A stretch of DNA of 64,000 bases from CAYZHM01 sp964478225 (GCA_964478225.1 CAYZHM010000002.1:186001-250000); one strand, 5' to 3'; shown: positions 8,425 to 17,285, counted from the first letter of the stretch. The notes: generated by a model not told the origin, from the letters alone. Numbers and translations: made by a program.

Positions 8425-10086
8425 ATGAATACAGCGGTCATTCCTGCGCGCGTACAAGAATTTTTCGACAATAGGGCGATTGAAACGCCCTATTTGCTTT
8501 TGGACCTTGGAATTGTTGCCTACAATTATAAACGCCTGTGTGCGGCTATGCCGAAGGCACGTCACTACTACGCAATTAAAGCCAATCCCGATCATGATGT
8601 CCTGACCACTCTTGTTGCCCTTGGCGGACAATTTGAAGTGGCCAGCGTGCAAGAAATCGATATGTGCCTGGCGGCAGGCGCTTCCCCTGACAAAATTCTT
8701 TACGGCAACCCGCTGAAAAAAGAGCGTGAGATTGCTGCGGCGTATAAGCGCGGGATTACGGAGTATGTGTTCGATGAATATTCCGATCTGGAGAAGATTG
8801 CGCGGGCGGCTCCGGGTTCCAAGGTCATTTGCCGGATTGTAGCTGATGGGAAGGGCGCTGTATCGCCGCTGACTGTTAAATTTGGCGCCTTGTTCGAACA
8901 CGCCGAAGAGTGGCTAAAGAAGGCGCCTGATCTTGGCCTTGTTCCTTACGGCATTTCATTCCATGCCGGATCGCAGCAACTTCATCCTGAAAGCTGGGAA
9001 AAGCCGATGAAAGAGGCCGGAAAAATTTTTGCTGCGCTTGAAGAAGCGGGGCATAAGTTGAAAGTTGTTGATGTGGGCGGTGGTTTTCCTGTGCGCTACC
9101 GCAGCGATGTGCCGACCATTGAAGATTTTGGCAAAGCTATTGTTTCTTACAGCGAGAAATACTTTAAATCGCCGCCGCTGCTGTACACAGAACCCGGACG
9201 CTACATGACCGGAGATGCTGGTTTTATTTTGAGTGAAGTTGTTCAGATATCGCAGGACTACGAAAATCCTGAATTGCGCTGGATTTACCTTGATATCGGC
9301 CGTTATGGCGGTCTGGTTGAGGAGAAAATTGATTACCCGCTTATCACCAAAAAGAATGGGCCTACCGGGCCAATTACCCTGTCCGGCCAGACTTGTGATT
9401 CCAATGATGTGATTTACAGGGAATGTTTTAACTACCAGTTGCCACTTGATCTTAAAGAGGGAGACAAAGTGGTGTTGGCTTTTACGGGCGCCTACACAAC
9501 AACTTATTCAACAACGCTGAACGGGTTCCCGGCCCTGAAAGCCTATACAACAGGACATGAAGACATGAAATATTCCGAACTTTTGAGCATATATCCGCCG
9601 GAGTTTCTTGAGAATTGCACGTATACATCAGAGCAAGCGGCGCAGTTTCCCAAAACAGATTCCGTCACCTATACCAACTTTGGTGAGTATGGCGAAGGCT
9701 TGATTGCGATGCGCGACTTTGAGCGCGGCGAAGTTGTTGGGTCCTTCACGGGCGAAGTTGGGCCCGAGATCAAATTGCACACGCTGCAAATCGATCCAAC
9801 CTCCCATATTTACGATCCGCATTTTATCGGACTTTTGCTGCACAATTGTGATCCGAATTGTGTTCTTGATATGCAAGCGCGTAAGCTTTATTGCATCAAA
9901 GACATCAGGAAGGGCGAGCAATTGACCATGGATTATGCGTCCAACGAGGATGTTCTTTCGCGGCAATTTGCTTGTCTATGCGATGCGCCGAATTGCAGGC
10001 TTTGGGTCACAGGCCGCGCTGAAAAAATCAACGAGAATGGCAAAACCTATTTGGCGGACTTTAGGGCCGGACGGATTTCTGCTTAG
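8425..10086 (+). CDS. Fold-III PLP decarboxylase (ornithine/lysine decarboxylase type) fused to a SET domain
   Basis: A 553-residue two-domain protein. Residues 1-390 are an ornithine-decarboxylase-like alanine-racemase-fold enzyme: PLP lysine K52 in YYAIKANPD, HAGSQ 180-184, GGGFP 218-222, phosphate-binding EPGRY 256-260, catalytic CDSND 324-328 and a Tyr near 357. Such enzymes make putrescine or cadaverine. Residues about 412-545 form a SET domain: GEG 423-425, HNCDPNC 473-479, GEQLTMDY 497-504 and a post-SET cysteine cluster CLCDAPNC 517-524, which should bind zinc and the SAM-dependent lysine methyltransferase site. No stop or frameshift separates the two. Substrate of the SET part is unknown. 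It sits alone, convergent with the sigma-like gene 12 nt away. Confidence 0.9.
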   Translation: MNTAVIPARVQEFFDNRAIETPYLLLDLGIVAYNYKRLCAAMPKARHYYAIKANPDHDVLTTLVALGGQFEVASVQEIDMCLAAGASPDKILYGNPLKKEREIAAAYKRGITEYVFDEYSDLEKIARAAPGSKVICRIVADGKGAVSPLTVKFGALFEHAEEWLKKAPDLGLVPYGISFHAGSQQLHPESWEKPMKEAGKIFAALEEAGHKLKVVDVGGGFPVRYRSDVPTIEDFGKAIVSYSEKYFKSPPLLYTEPGRYMTGDAGFILSEVVQISQDYENPELRWIYLDIGRYGGLVEEKIDYPLITKKNGPTGPITLSGQTCDSNDVIYRECFNYQLPLDLKEGDKVVLAFTGAYTTTYSTTLNGFPALKAYTTGHEDMKYSELLSIYPPEFLENCTYTSEQAAQFPKTDSVTYTNFGEYGEGLIAMRDFERGEVVGSFTGEVGPEIKLHTLQIDPTSHIYDPHFIGLLLHNCDPNCVLDMQARKLYCIKDIRKGEQLTMDYASNEDVLSRQFACLCDAPNCRLWVTGRAEKINENGKTYLADFRAGRISA

Positions 10087-10098
10087 GACTTTTTGGGT

Positions 10099-11130
10099 TT
10101 ATCCTATTTTCAAAGTTCTTTCTTGTGGATCAGGGTTTATAAGCCGAGCCAGCTTTCTCAAGGTACTTTTCTCAATCTGATCGATTCTTTGCTTGCTTAG
10201 CCCTAGGCTTTTTCCGATTTCCACGAGAGTTGGCTGTCGCATGTCGCCCGATAAAAATCTCATACGAATTATTTGTTGCTCTCTCTCGTCCAAGAATTCT
10301 TCCATCAATTCTTCTATTTGTTGCAGGGCTTCTTCTTTGACCATTCGGTCAATGGGATTTTCTCGGCCTACATCTACAAAGAGATCATCATGAGCAGGAC
10401 TAAGGCCCTTTTCTTCTTGGTATGCCCTTTTTCTTGCTTGCGAAAGAGTTTTGGCGATAGATGAGGCCGCTATAGTTGAGAATACATACCCGCGTTGCCA
10501 ACAGAAATAATCGACTAGATACAGGAGCCTGTCGTGTGCTTGATAAAATACATCGCCAAAGCTTGCCTGGGGGGTTTGATATTTTTTAGCCATAAAGAAG
10601 GAAAGTCGTACATTCCGGTCTGCAAATGTTTTTTCACGATCCCACAGTTTTTCGTAGAGATCTGAAACTTCTTTATATAGATCGGGGTTTTCTTTTTGGA
10701 GAAGGTCTAGAATTTCCCTGATTGCATTTATCTTGAGAATGAGTTTTGAAATTTCATCTTTGTTCTGCTTGAGCGGAGCTCCGGAGCACTCAAATTCCTT
10801 CACCGCAGTCGCGGTGAGGGATTTTATCCTTATCTTATATTTCTCCGCTACTTTGTCATATTTTATTTTTTCAGGCGGCGCGTCTGCCAGTTCGTACGAA
10901 GAGGATTGAATATTAATTACTCGATTTTCACGGCCTTTGTGAGCCTGAAAAACACTTGGTAGCGCTTTCGTTTCCATCAGTGCTTCCATAATCTGATGGG
11001 CTAGACTGTCGCGTTCCTGGAAGGCAAGTCTTTGTTCTTCAGGGCTGTAAAGCCTTAGATCCATGGAATCCATGAATGAAAGTATAGATTTTGCTTCATC
11101 GAAGCCTTTTGCCAAGCTATTTTTTTGCAT
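10099..11130 (-). CDS. Divergent sigma-70-family factor lacking region 3
   Basis: A 343-residue protein with a long helical N-terminal part (1-168) and two sigma-like blocks. Residues 170-235 resemble region 2: NVRLSFFMAKKY followed by YFCWQRGYVFSTIAASSIAK, comparable to the NLRLV...KY and FEYRRGYKFSTYA segments of sigma-70. Residues 265-330 are region 4 with a helix-turn-helix at TLVEIGKSLGLSKQRIDQIE. The space between them is too short for a full region 3. It is the last gene of a minus-strand set with two paralogous proteins, 48 nt behind the second. It could direct a specialised promoter class or have lost promoter melting; function is inferred. Confidence 0.8.
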   Translation of the reverse strand: MQKNSLAKGFDEAKSILSFMDSMDLRLYSPEEQRLAFQERDSLAHQIMEALMETKALPSVFQAHKGRENRVINIQSSSYELADAPPEKIKYDKVAEKYKIRIKSLTATAVKEFECSGAPLKQNKDEISKLILKINAIREILDLLQKENPDLYKEVSDLYEKLWDREKTFADRNVRLSFFMAKKYQTPQASFGDVFYQAHDRLLYLVDYFCWQRGYVFSTIAASSIAKTLSQARKRAYQEEKGLSPAHDDLFVDVGRENPIDRMVKEEALQQIEELMEEFLDEREQQIIRMRFLSGDMRQPTLVEIGKSLGLSKQRIDQIEKSTLRKLARLINPDPQERTLKIG

Positions 11131-11178
11131 AATACCCTTTATAGGATATAAAAACGCTTTCGATCAAGAATTTATTTT

Positions 11179-12315
11179 TTAATGCAGAGTTTCGCCGCCT
11201 TCGGGGAAGATTTTGCGGGCGAGCTTTTGATCACGGAATCCAATACCGCCGGCAAATGTCATGTGCATATCGCTCATGATCTGCAGCAAATGTGATTGGT
11301 TGATCGGGTCTTTAAGACCGCTGAAGTGCGGGTCGCTCATCACTTCCTGGCCCCAGCCCTTCAAGTAAGCTGTGCGATCGGGCAGGCATGATAAAATCTC
11401 CACGCCAATCGCTGTTGGGCGGCGCGAACCGAATTGTGTTCCGCCATTGCATGAGACGAGGTTGTCCATATAGTCGAGCGTTTCATGGTCGCAATCACCA
11501 ACGCGCTCTTCATTTTCGAACCATTGGCGGAACGCCGCAACGCGCGCGTCGGCGCCCAATTCGATCATGGATTGACGTTCAAGAACATTCACGTAAATCA
11601 TTGCGATGTCGCTTTCACGAGACGCCAACATGTGGCGCCAGATTTCGGGGAAATCTTTAAATTTGAGATCCCAACAAACCATGACGGCAATGACATCCAA
11701 GTCAGCAGCACGAACACGCTCAAGAAGAAGAATGTCTTCCGGGCCATAGTGATCTTCAAAACCACCATGACGTTTTTCTTGCCAGATATCGCGAAGACCG
11801 CGAACAATTGCAATCATCATCGCATTAATGAAATAACCTGATCTTGCGATGGCCGGAGCGCGCAGGCAGTTGTTGTTGATATAGATTGTGCGCGCAGGAA
11901 CATCGAGATGAAAATCGTGTGAGCCAAGATCATCAAGACCAATTTTCCAGCCCAGTCTTTTTGACTCTTCAATTAAAGCCCGTGCAATTGGCGAGCGTGA
12001 AAGCATATTCAGGCACCAGGCCAGAATGGCCTTTTCCGTGGCTGTTTCATCCAAGGCCGTAATGCCCTGATCCAGCGAACGGATTGACCAGATTTCAGAG
12101 GCCGGTTCGTAGACGTTTGGCTCATAGGACGCAGGCTCAAGAACCTTCGAAGAGATTTCTTCAAGGCGGTTGTAATCGAAATCCTCGACGATACGGATTG
12201 AGCTGAGTTTCAAAGCGGTGCGTGGATGCAGCTTTGAATCCGGACGTACGGAATTTTCTCTGATCCGGAGATTGAGGCGGTTTTTAATACGATTCTTAAA
12301 TCCTTGCGGTTTCAT
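11179..12315 (-). CDS. DUF6782-like protein, paralogue of the upstream gene
   Basis: A 378-residue soluble protein of unknown function. The ATG at 12315 gives MKPQGFKNRIKNRL; longer starts would run deep into the preceding gene. It is clearly related to its upstream neighbour: both share a block of the form RV-x-x-ADL-x-V followed by an EIW segment and a later AAF or AVFEAWF segment, and a second block with VRGLRDIWQE here against VRELRRHWQH there. This looks like the DUF6782 group, some of which are annotated as putative metallopeptidases, but no HExxH zinc motif survives in either copy. The spacing (40 nt upstream, 48 nt downstream) suggests one operon with the sigma-like gene. Confidence 0.75.
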   Translation of the reverse strand: MKPQGFKNRIKNRLNLRIRENSVRPDSKLHPRTALKLSSIRIVEDFDYNRLEEISSKVLEPASYEPNVYEPASEIWSIRSLDQGITALDETATEKAILAWCLNMLSRSPIARALIEESKRLGWKIGLDDLGSHDFHLDVPARTIYINNNCLRAPAIARSGYFINAMMIAIVRGLRDIWQEKRHGGFEDHYGPEDILLLERVRAADLDVIAVMVCWDLKFKDFPEIWRHMLASRESDIAMIYVNVLERQSMIELGADARVAAFRQWFENEERVGDCDHETLDYMDNLVSCNGGTQFGSRRPTAIGVEILSCLPDRTAYLKGWGQEVMSDPHFSGLKDPINQSHLLQIMSDMHMTFAGGIGFRDQKLARKIFPEGGETLH

Positions 12316-12355
12316 CCGCTTATTACCCTCTTGTGCATCTTGTGTGTGTGCCGCG

Positions 12356-13717
12356 TTATGACTTGCCGCGCAGGTCAATGATTTGGGCACTAGATTGATT
12401 TGGTTTCTTTTTGGATTTGCGGGAGAGAATTCGTCCCTTTTTGCCAGATTTATCCCCGGAATCTTTAGATTCAGAGGCGCCGGGGAAGAGTTCGATGACT
12501 TGACCCGTAGGGAAGTGATGGTGAGGGAACGCGGGGAATTTCGCATGGCTGGAATCCTGATCTGTATGATTTGATGCCATAGAACGGGTGTTCGAGGCAA
12601 GGTTTTCTTGACCATCCAACGTTTGCAATTCGTGTTCCGTTTCGCGGAATGTGCGTTCAAACTTAATAAACCACAGGAAATTCGCGTTCGAGCGATCGCG
12701 TACTTCGCTGAAAATACTGTCTTCCATAATCGTGTAAACATGACCCGAGAGGTAATTTTTGCCGAATGGCATCTCGCCGAGGGCGGCAATTAATGTCGGG
12801 GTCACGTTTTGTTCGTTTGAATCCAGATCAAATGTATGCCCACCCTGATTGGCCAGCATCGCCTTGACCAGAGTGCGGTCAGCATGCAGGCAGCGCTCAG
12901 AGAGGAACCAGGCTTCAAATACAGCAGTCAGAGCTGAGCCGTTGTTCAATGTTCTAAAGTCAGTGTAGGCTTCACGAGCCAAGGCACGGCCGAGATCGCC
13001 CATAGGCGAGCTTTCAAGGCGTTCCCATATTTCGCGGTGTCCGGAGAGTTGCATTTCCCAAGCGGCGCGCACCATCGATACTGTCAGATCAGCAATCTGC
13101 ACGCGGTTGATTAAAATGGCGTTATCCGGATGGAATGTTAGCGGGTTAATCAAAGCGCCCTGACGGTGTTGCCAATGACGGCGTAGTTCGCGCACGGCCA
13201 GCAAGACCTGCTCTTCTTTTGAAAGCAAAGGACTGATCGTAATGGTTTTGGCATTGCGGTCATAATGAGCATCTTCACACTGCGCTGAGAATATAATTTT
13301 GATATCATGCTGCTTGGCGAGACTAAGGTAGGCTTCGCAAAGGCGGCTGGATGATAGAATTTTGTACAGCTCTTCAAGATCGCTGCCATTATTTTCCATC
13401 GGCTGTTCATAGCTTTCTTTGTTGGCCAAGAATTTTTCATAGACCTCTTCAGAACTTTGTTCATAAGGGCCTGCAAAGCGGTCATAAACATCAATTTCGC
13501 GCTTTAATGTTTCAAGTTCGCCGGCCAATAAAGCCATTTCGCTGTCGCTCAGATCGCCGAAATCTTCGTCATCAGGATCAATATCCATATAGAAGAAAGG
13601 CTGATCGCCAATGATGGTCGAGCTGACCGGTTGCGTGTTGTTGATTGTATATGCGACGCGGCACACTGGTCTGGCGCCCGGCATCGTTGTTGTGAATCCC
13701 TCAATGTCTTTGCTCAT
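12356..13717 (-). CDS. DUF6782-like protein, first gene of a sigma-factor operon
   Basis: A 453-residue soluble protein starting MSKDIEGFTTTMPGARPVCR; the ATG at 13717 is preceded by a GGGG stretch at suitable distance, better than a start 28 codons upstream. The central region (about 150-330) is the domain shared with the next gene; residues after about 390 form a low-complexity, Ser/Lys-rich tail ending SSAQIIDLRGKS. The position equivalent to a metallopeptidase HExxH reads RELRRHWQH, so peptidase activity is doubtful. It heads a minus-strand trio with its paralogue and the sigma-like gene. Confidence 0.75.
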   Translation of the reverse strand: MSKDIEGFTTTMPGARPVCRVAYTINNTQPVSSTIIGDQPFFYMDIDPDDEDFGDLSDSEMALLAGELETLKREIDVYDRFAGPYEQSSEEVYEKFLANKESYEQPMENNGSDLEELYKILSSSRLCEAYLSLAKQHDIKIIFSAQCEDAHYDRNAKTITISPLLSKEEQVLLAVRELRRHWQHRQGALINPLTFHPDNAILINRVQIADLTVSMVRAAWEMQLSGHREIWERLESSPMGDLGRALAREAYTDFRTLNNGSALTAVFEAWFLSERCLHADRTLVKAMLANQGGHTFDLDSNEQNVTPTLIAALGEMPFGKNYLSGHVYTIMEDSIFSEVRDRSNANFLWFIKFERTFRETEHELQTLDGQENLASNTRSMASNHTDQDSSHAKFPAFPHHHFPTGQVIELFPGASESKDSGDKSGKKGRILSRKSKKKPNQSSAQIIDLRGKS

Positions 13718-14032
13718 AAGAACCCCAATTTGACTTGATACTTTCGCCCGTACAGGCAATCCCCTTTTTTCCTTCTTATAAGCCGAAGGATATTTATCCA
13801 TTATGGGGGTCTAATTCTTAATGCTTCCTTTCTAAAACAAAGAAAATCAGTATGTTATGGAATATATTGGACAATTTTTTGTATTCATTTTCCGTAATGT
13901 ATGCAGGGATTACGAGCTTATGGAATGATTCCGGTTTTTGGTAGTTTTTGACCCTGATTTTGAGGAATCGGAACTTGTATGCAGGTTCGCAGGTTTGAAG
14001 GGTATAGAACCTAAAAATGAGGAGATATGGCG
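13718..14032. other. Divergent non-coding spacer
   Basis: This 315-nt AT-rich gap separates the divergent starts of the DUF6782-like gene and the small lipoprotein, so it should contain both promoters. I see no convincing RNA gene or repeat. A 103-codon frame on the minus strand crosses it but begins inside the lipoprotein gene and has no ribosome-binding site. A short inverted ATTCC/GGAAT pair around 13930-13970 is too weak to interpret. Confidence 0.5.
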
Positions 14033-14263
14033 ATGAGATTGCTTGGAATTCATTTCGCATTACTGGCCAGTTTAGCCTTGGCGGCTTGCGGCAGTTCAAG
14101 AACTGATCGCGCGTTAAGCGGTGGCGCAATAGGCGCTGGAATAGGCGCAGGCGCTGGAGCGCTGACCGGCGGCCATGTTGGCACTGGCGCTATTCTTGGT
14201 GGCGCGGCCGGGGCTGCAACAGGCGCTTTAACCGATAAAGACGATATTAACCTTGGGGATTAG
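14033..14263 (+). CDS. Glycine-zipper outer-membrane lipoprotein
   Basis: A 76-residue small lipoprotein: signal MRLLGIHFALLASLALAAC with lipobox LAAC, then a glycine-zipper segment (GGAIGAGIGAGAGALTGG followed by GGAAGAATGAL) that can form a membrane-associated helical hairpin. Such proteins are common in alphaproteobacteria as small envelope lipoproteins of unclear role. The start at 14033 is preferred because GGAG at 14021-14024 lies 8 nt upstream; the ATG six bases earlier is too close to it. Confidence 0.82.
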   Translation: MRLLGIHFALLASLALAACGSSRTDRALSGGAIGAGIGAGAGALTGGHVGTGAILGGAAGAATGALTDKDDINLGD

Positions 14264-14271
14264 ATGCGGTC

Positions 14272-14895
14272 TTATTGACCCAAAACATCGTCCAGGATTG
14301 GCATGTCGTCAATCAGCAGTTCTTCGTTGGTGATCGTTACGAACCCTTTGGGGTCGACATTGACGTCCATTTTGAAGAGGGCGTTTTTGAACATGACATG
14401 AACGACACAGAAAAAGATGCCTTCTTCGCTCCCTTTGCCGATCATTTTGAGCGTAATGGGTTCGATCATTGAGCCGACGGCCTTGCGGGCTTGCGGCGGC
14501 GGATCTTCTTTCCAGCGGACATCATCGACAGATTCCACAATGTGGAAATGGCCGTGACGGCCTTTGACGAAATGAAAAAAGAAGCGGATATAATCCCCGA
14601 TGTTTGGCGTATCAAGTTCCAGCGGGATTTTTTCATTGAGGTCGTAAATGGTTTGATTTGTGTAATCGAGAAGTCTCCAATATTGCGGAGAATATATAAT
14701 GTAACGCTTGATGGATGGCATAACCGCGTCATTTGATATCTCAAGAAGTTTATAACCGCGGTAAAAGCCGACATTGGCGGCCATTATCGTTGTTTCCAAG
14801 GGATCAAAGGAAACACCTTCGAAGGCGCTTTCGGTTTCGGCAAGAATACGCGCCGTATCATCAAGTTGCAGTTTATAAAAAGCATCTTCGAACAT
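14272..14895 (-). CDS. Hypothetical protein next to the putative origin
   Basis: A 207-residue soluble protein (MFEDAFYKLQLDDTARILAE) with mixed alpha/beta character: segments such as YIRFFFHFVKGRHGHFHIVE, EGIFFCVVHVMFKNALFKMD and VTITNEELLIDDMPILDDVLG look like strands of one compact domain. No known motif is recognised. It is read away from hemE across a 334-nt non-coding stretch and is convergent with the small lipoprotein, 8 nt away. Confidence 0.7.
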   Translation of the reverse strand: MFEDAFYKLQLDDTARILAETESAFEGVSFDPLETTIMAANVGFYRGYKLLEISNDAVMPSIKRYIIYSPQYWRLLDYTNQTIYDLNEKIPLELDTPNIGDYIRFFFHFVKGRHGHFHIVESVDDVRWKEDPPPQARKAVGSMIEPITLKMIGKGSEEGIFFCVVHVMFKNALFKMDVNVDPKGFVTITNEELLIDDMPILDDVLGQ

Positions 14896-15229
14896 GATTT
14901 TAGAACTAACATAAAAAAACTGGCGGGAACAGGTGCGGATAAGATTGTGGGGGAATCGAATAACAAGTTTGGGGGTAAAGCCGGGATGAAGTTATGCCGA
15001 TATCATGCTGATTTATTAGTGTGATTCCTGCACATGTTGGAAAGTGTTTATTGGGTGTTCTGATAAGTGGAAGAACGAAACGAGGCGAATCCAAACAAAA
15101 GTACTGATAATTGGGGAAGGAAGAGTTGTGGGGGAATCTGGGGGAAAGATTTAATCCCCGTTATGCATGGGTCCTATATCTATCTACTCCCTTTTTAAAA
15201 TAAATAAAGAAATATAGGATAGCCGGGTT
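14896..15229. other. Candidate replication origin (oriC) upstream of hemE
   Basis: A 334-nt non-coding region between a minus-strand gene and hemE. It is G-rich on the plus strand and has a 13-bp exact direct repeat TTGTGGGGGAATC at 14945-14957 and 15126-15138, with related TGGGGG motifs between. TGCGGATAA at 14934-14942 differs at one base from the DnaA box TGTGGATAA. An AT-rich run (15191-15216) precedes hemE and could unwind. In Caulobacter and Rickettsia the origin lies beside hemE, and gene direction diverges around this zone here. The assignment is inference; only one near-match DnaA box is visible. Confidence 0.4.
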
Positions 15230-16258
15230 ATGAGCGAATCGAACAAGGTTTTTTTACAGGCGCTGAGAGGCGAAAGGACGCAGCATGTGCCGTTTTGGTT
15301 TATGCGGCAAGCGGGAAGGTATTTGCCTGAGTATCGTGAGTTGCGCGCGAAGAAGGGCGGGTTTCTGGCGATGGCGTTTGATCCTGAGGCGGCGTGCGAG
15401 ATTACGATGCAGCCCATTCGCAGGTTTGGAATGGATGCGGCGATTATATTTTCGGATATTTTGACTATACCGATGGCGCTGGGGCAGCATTTGGAATTTG
15501 CAGCAGGTGAAGGGCCGAAGCTTGGTGAGTTGAGGATTGATGCGCTGGAGTTTGATGAAGAGAAATTAAAGCCAGTTTATGCTGCGATTGAAAGAACGGC
15601 TGCGCAATTGATGAAAGAAGGGTTTAACCAGACAGCATTGATCGGATTTGCCGGAGCGCCATGGACGGTTGCGACATACATGGTGGAAGGCGGGTCGAGC
15701 CGCGATTTTATGAAAGTGAAAACGCTGGCGTATCGCGATCCTGAAGGATTTCAAAAGCTGATTGATATGCTGGTCGATGTAACGTCGAAATATCTGATTG
15801 CGCAGGTGAACGCAGGGGCGGAAGCGTTGCAGATTTTTGATTCCTGGGCGGGGACGCTGGATCAATTTGGATTTATGCGCTGGTGTGTTCAGCCGATTGC
15901 GCGCGTTGTTGAGAATGTGAAGAATGTTCATCCGCATATTCCCATCATTGGCTTTCCGAAAGGGGCCGGAATGAATTACGCTGTGTTCGCAAAAGAGACG
16001 AGGGTGAATGCGGTTCAAATCGATCCATCGGTGAATACGAAATATGCGCGTGAGGTTTTGCAGAGATCATTGTGCGTTCAAGGCAATCTTGATCCTTTGT
16101 GCTTGCTGGCCGGGGGGGGCATGCTGGAGGATGCAGCAAAAAATATTCTGAATGATCTGAAAAATGGTCCGTTTATATTCAATCTCGGGCACGGCATTCA
16201 CAAAGATACGCCGATTGCGCATGTTGAAAAATTAGTGGAGATCATTCGTGGGGCTTAA
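15230..16258 (+). CDS. hemE: Uroporphyrinogen decarboxylase
   Basis: HemE removes the four acetate carboxyls of uroporphyrinogen III to make coproporphyrinogen III in the haem pathway. The 342-residue protein shows the signature VPFWFMRQAGRYLPEYRELR with the substrate-binding arginines, the invariant Asp in IIFSDILTIP, and the GFAGAPWTVATYMVEG block. Its last 11 nt overlap the start of hemH, so the two are translationally coupled, followed by hemJ: three consecutive late haem steps in one operon. Confidence 0.96.
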   Translation: MSESNKVFLQALRGERTQHVPFWFMRQAGRYLPEYRELRAKKGGFLAMAFDPEAACEITMQPIRRFGMDAAIIFSDILTIPMALGQHLEFAAGEGPKLGELRIDALEFDEEKLKPVYAAIERTAAQLMKEGFNQTALIGFAGAPWTVATYMVEGGSSRDFMKVKTLAYRDPEGFQKLIDMLVDVTSKYLIAQVNAGAEALQIFDSWAGTLDQFGFMRWCVQPIARVVENVKNVHPHIPIIGFPKGAGMNYAVFAKETRVNAVQIDPSVNTKYAREVLQRSLCVQGNLDPLCLLAGGGMLEDAAKNILNDLKNGPFIFNLGHGIHKDTPIAHVEKLVEIIRGA

Positions 16259-17285
16259 GAAAAAAATTGCGGTTGTGATGTTTAATCTTGGTGGGCCGGA
16301 TTCGAAAGAGGCGATCCGGCCGTTTTTGATGAATTTCTTTATGGATCCAAACATTATACGGCTGCCCGTTCCCTTTCGGTGTTTGCTGGCGTGGTTGATT
16401 TCGACGCGGCGGTCAAAGCGCGAGGCGGGCGAGAGCTATGGTGAGCTGCGCAATGTATCGCCCCTGCTGGCGAATTCGCGTGCGCAAACTGAGGCGTTGG
16501 AGAAAATGTTGGGGGATGGCTATAAGGTTTTTATCTGTATGCGGTATTGGCACCCCATGTCGCCGCAGGTTGTGCGAGAGGTGCGCGATTGGGGAGCGGA
16601 TGAAATTTTGCTGCTGCCGCTTTATCCGCAATTTTCGACGACAACGACCGGATCATCGTTACAGGTCTGGAATAAAGCGATGCGGGAAGCCGGATATCAA
16701 CGGCCAACATCGATGGTGTGTTGTTATCCGTTCAATGACGGGTTTGTGAACGCGTCGGCGGAAAATATCCAAACGCAAATTGCTGCAGCAAATGCGGACG
16801 GTCATGCGGATGTTCGGGTTTTATTTTCGGCGCACGGTTTGCCGGAGTCGGTGATTAAAGATGGCGATCCGTATCAATGGCAATGCGAGCAAACGGCAGC
16901 AAAAATTGCGGGTGTGGTAGGCACGAAAGATTGGGCGATTTGTTATCAATCGAAAGTCGGACCGAAAAAATGGATTGGGCCTTCGTTGGATGAAGAACTG
17001 GAACGCGCGGCGCGGGACAAGGTTGCGGTTGTTGTCTATCCGCATGCGTTCACGCAGGAGCATGTGGAAACGCTTGTGGAGCTGGATATTGAATACAAGC
17101 ACGAGGCGGAAAAGCTGGGGTTGCCCGGTTATTACCGCGCAGCGACGGCGTCAACACATCCGGCGTTTATTGCGGGGCTGAAAGATTTGGTGTTGGCGCA
17201 TCAGGGCACACAGAAAACAGCAGCCGAAGGCAGTGCCTGCATTTGTCCGAAAGAATTTGATAAATGCTGTATGAGGGCGTATTAG
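16248..17285 (+). CDS. hemH: Ferrochelatase, probably [2Fe-2S] type
   Basis: HemH inserts ferrous iron into protoporphyrin IX. The 345-residue protein has MFNLGGPDS at the N-terminus, the catalytic His196 in FSAHGLPES and the acidic metal-path residues around E272 in FTQEHVETLVE. A cysteine pair at 158-159 (MVCCYPF) and a C-terminal cluster C331, C333, C340, C341 (CICPKEFDKCC) resemble the one internal plus three C-terminal cysteines that hold a [2Fe-2S] cluster in Caulobacter and Mycobacterium ferrochelatases. Cluster binding is inferred. Confidence 0.95.
   Translation: MGLKKKIAVVMFNLGGPDSKEAIRPFLMNFFMDPNIIRLPVPFRCLLAWLISTRRSKREAGESYGELRNVSPLLANSRAQTEALEKMLGDGYKVFICMRYWHPMSPQVVREVRDWGADEILLLPLYPQFSTTTTGSSLQVWNKAMREAGYQRPTSMVCCYPFNDGFVNASAENIQTQIAAANADGHADVRVLFSAHGLPESVIKDGDPYQWQCEQTAAKIAGVVGTKDWAICYQSKVGPKKWIGPSLDEELERAARDKVAVVVYPHAFTQEHVETLVELDIEYKHEAEKLGLPGYYRAATASTHPAFIAGLKDLVLAHQGTQKTAAEGSACICPKEFDKCCMRAY

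Noticed and set aside
8377..8901. A 174-codon minus-strand frame over the decarboxylase start
   Set aside because: Antisense to conserved decarboxylase motifs and lacking a start signal.
13818..14129. A 103-codon minus-strand frame across the lipoprotein promoter region
   Set aside because: It begins inside the small lipoprotein gene, has no ribosome-binding site and shows no protein-like composition.
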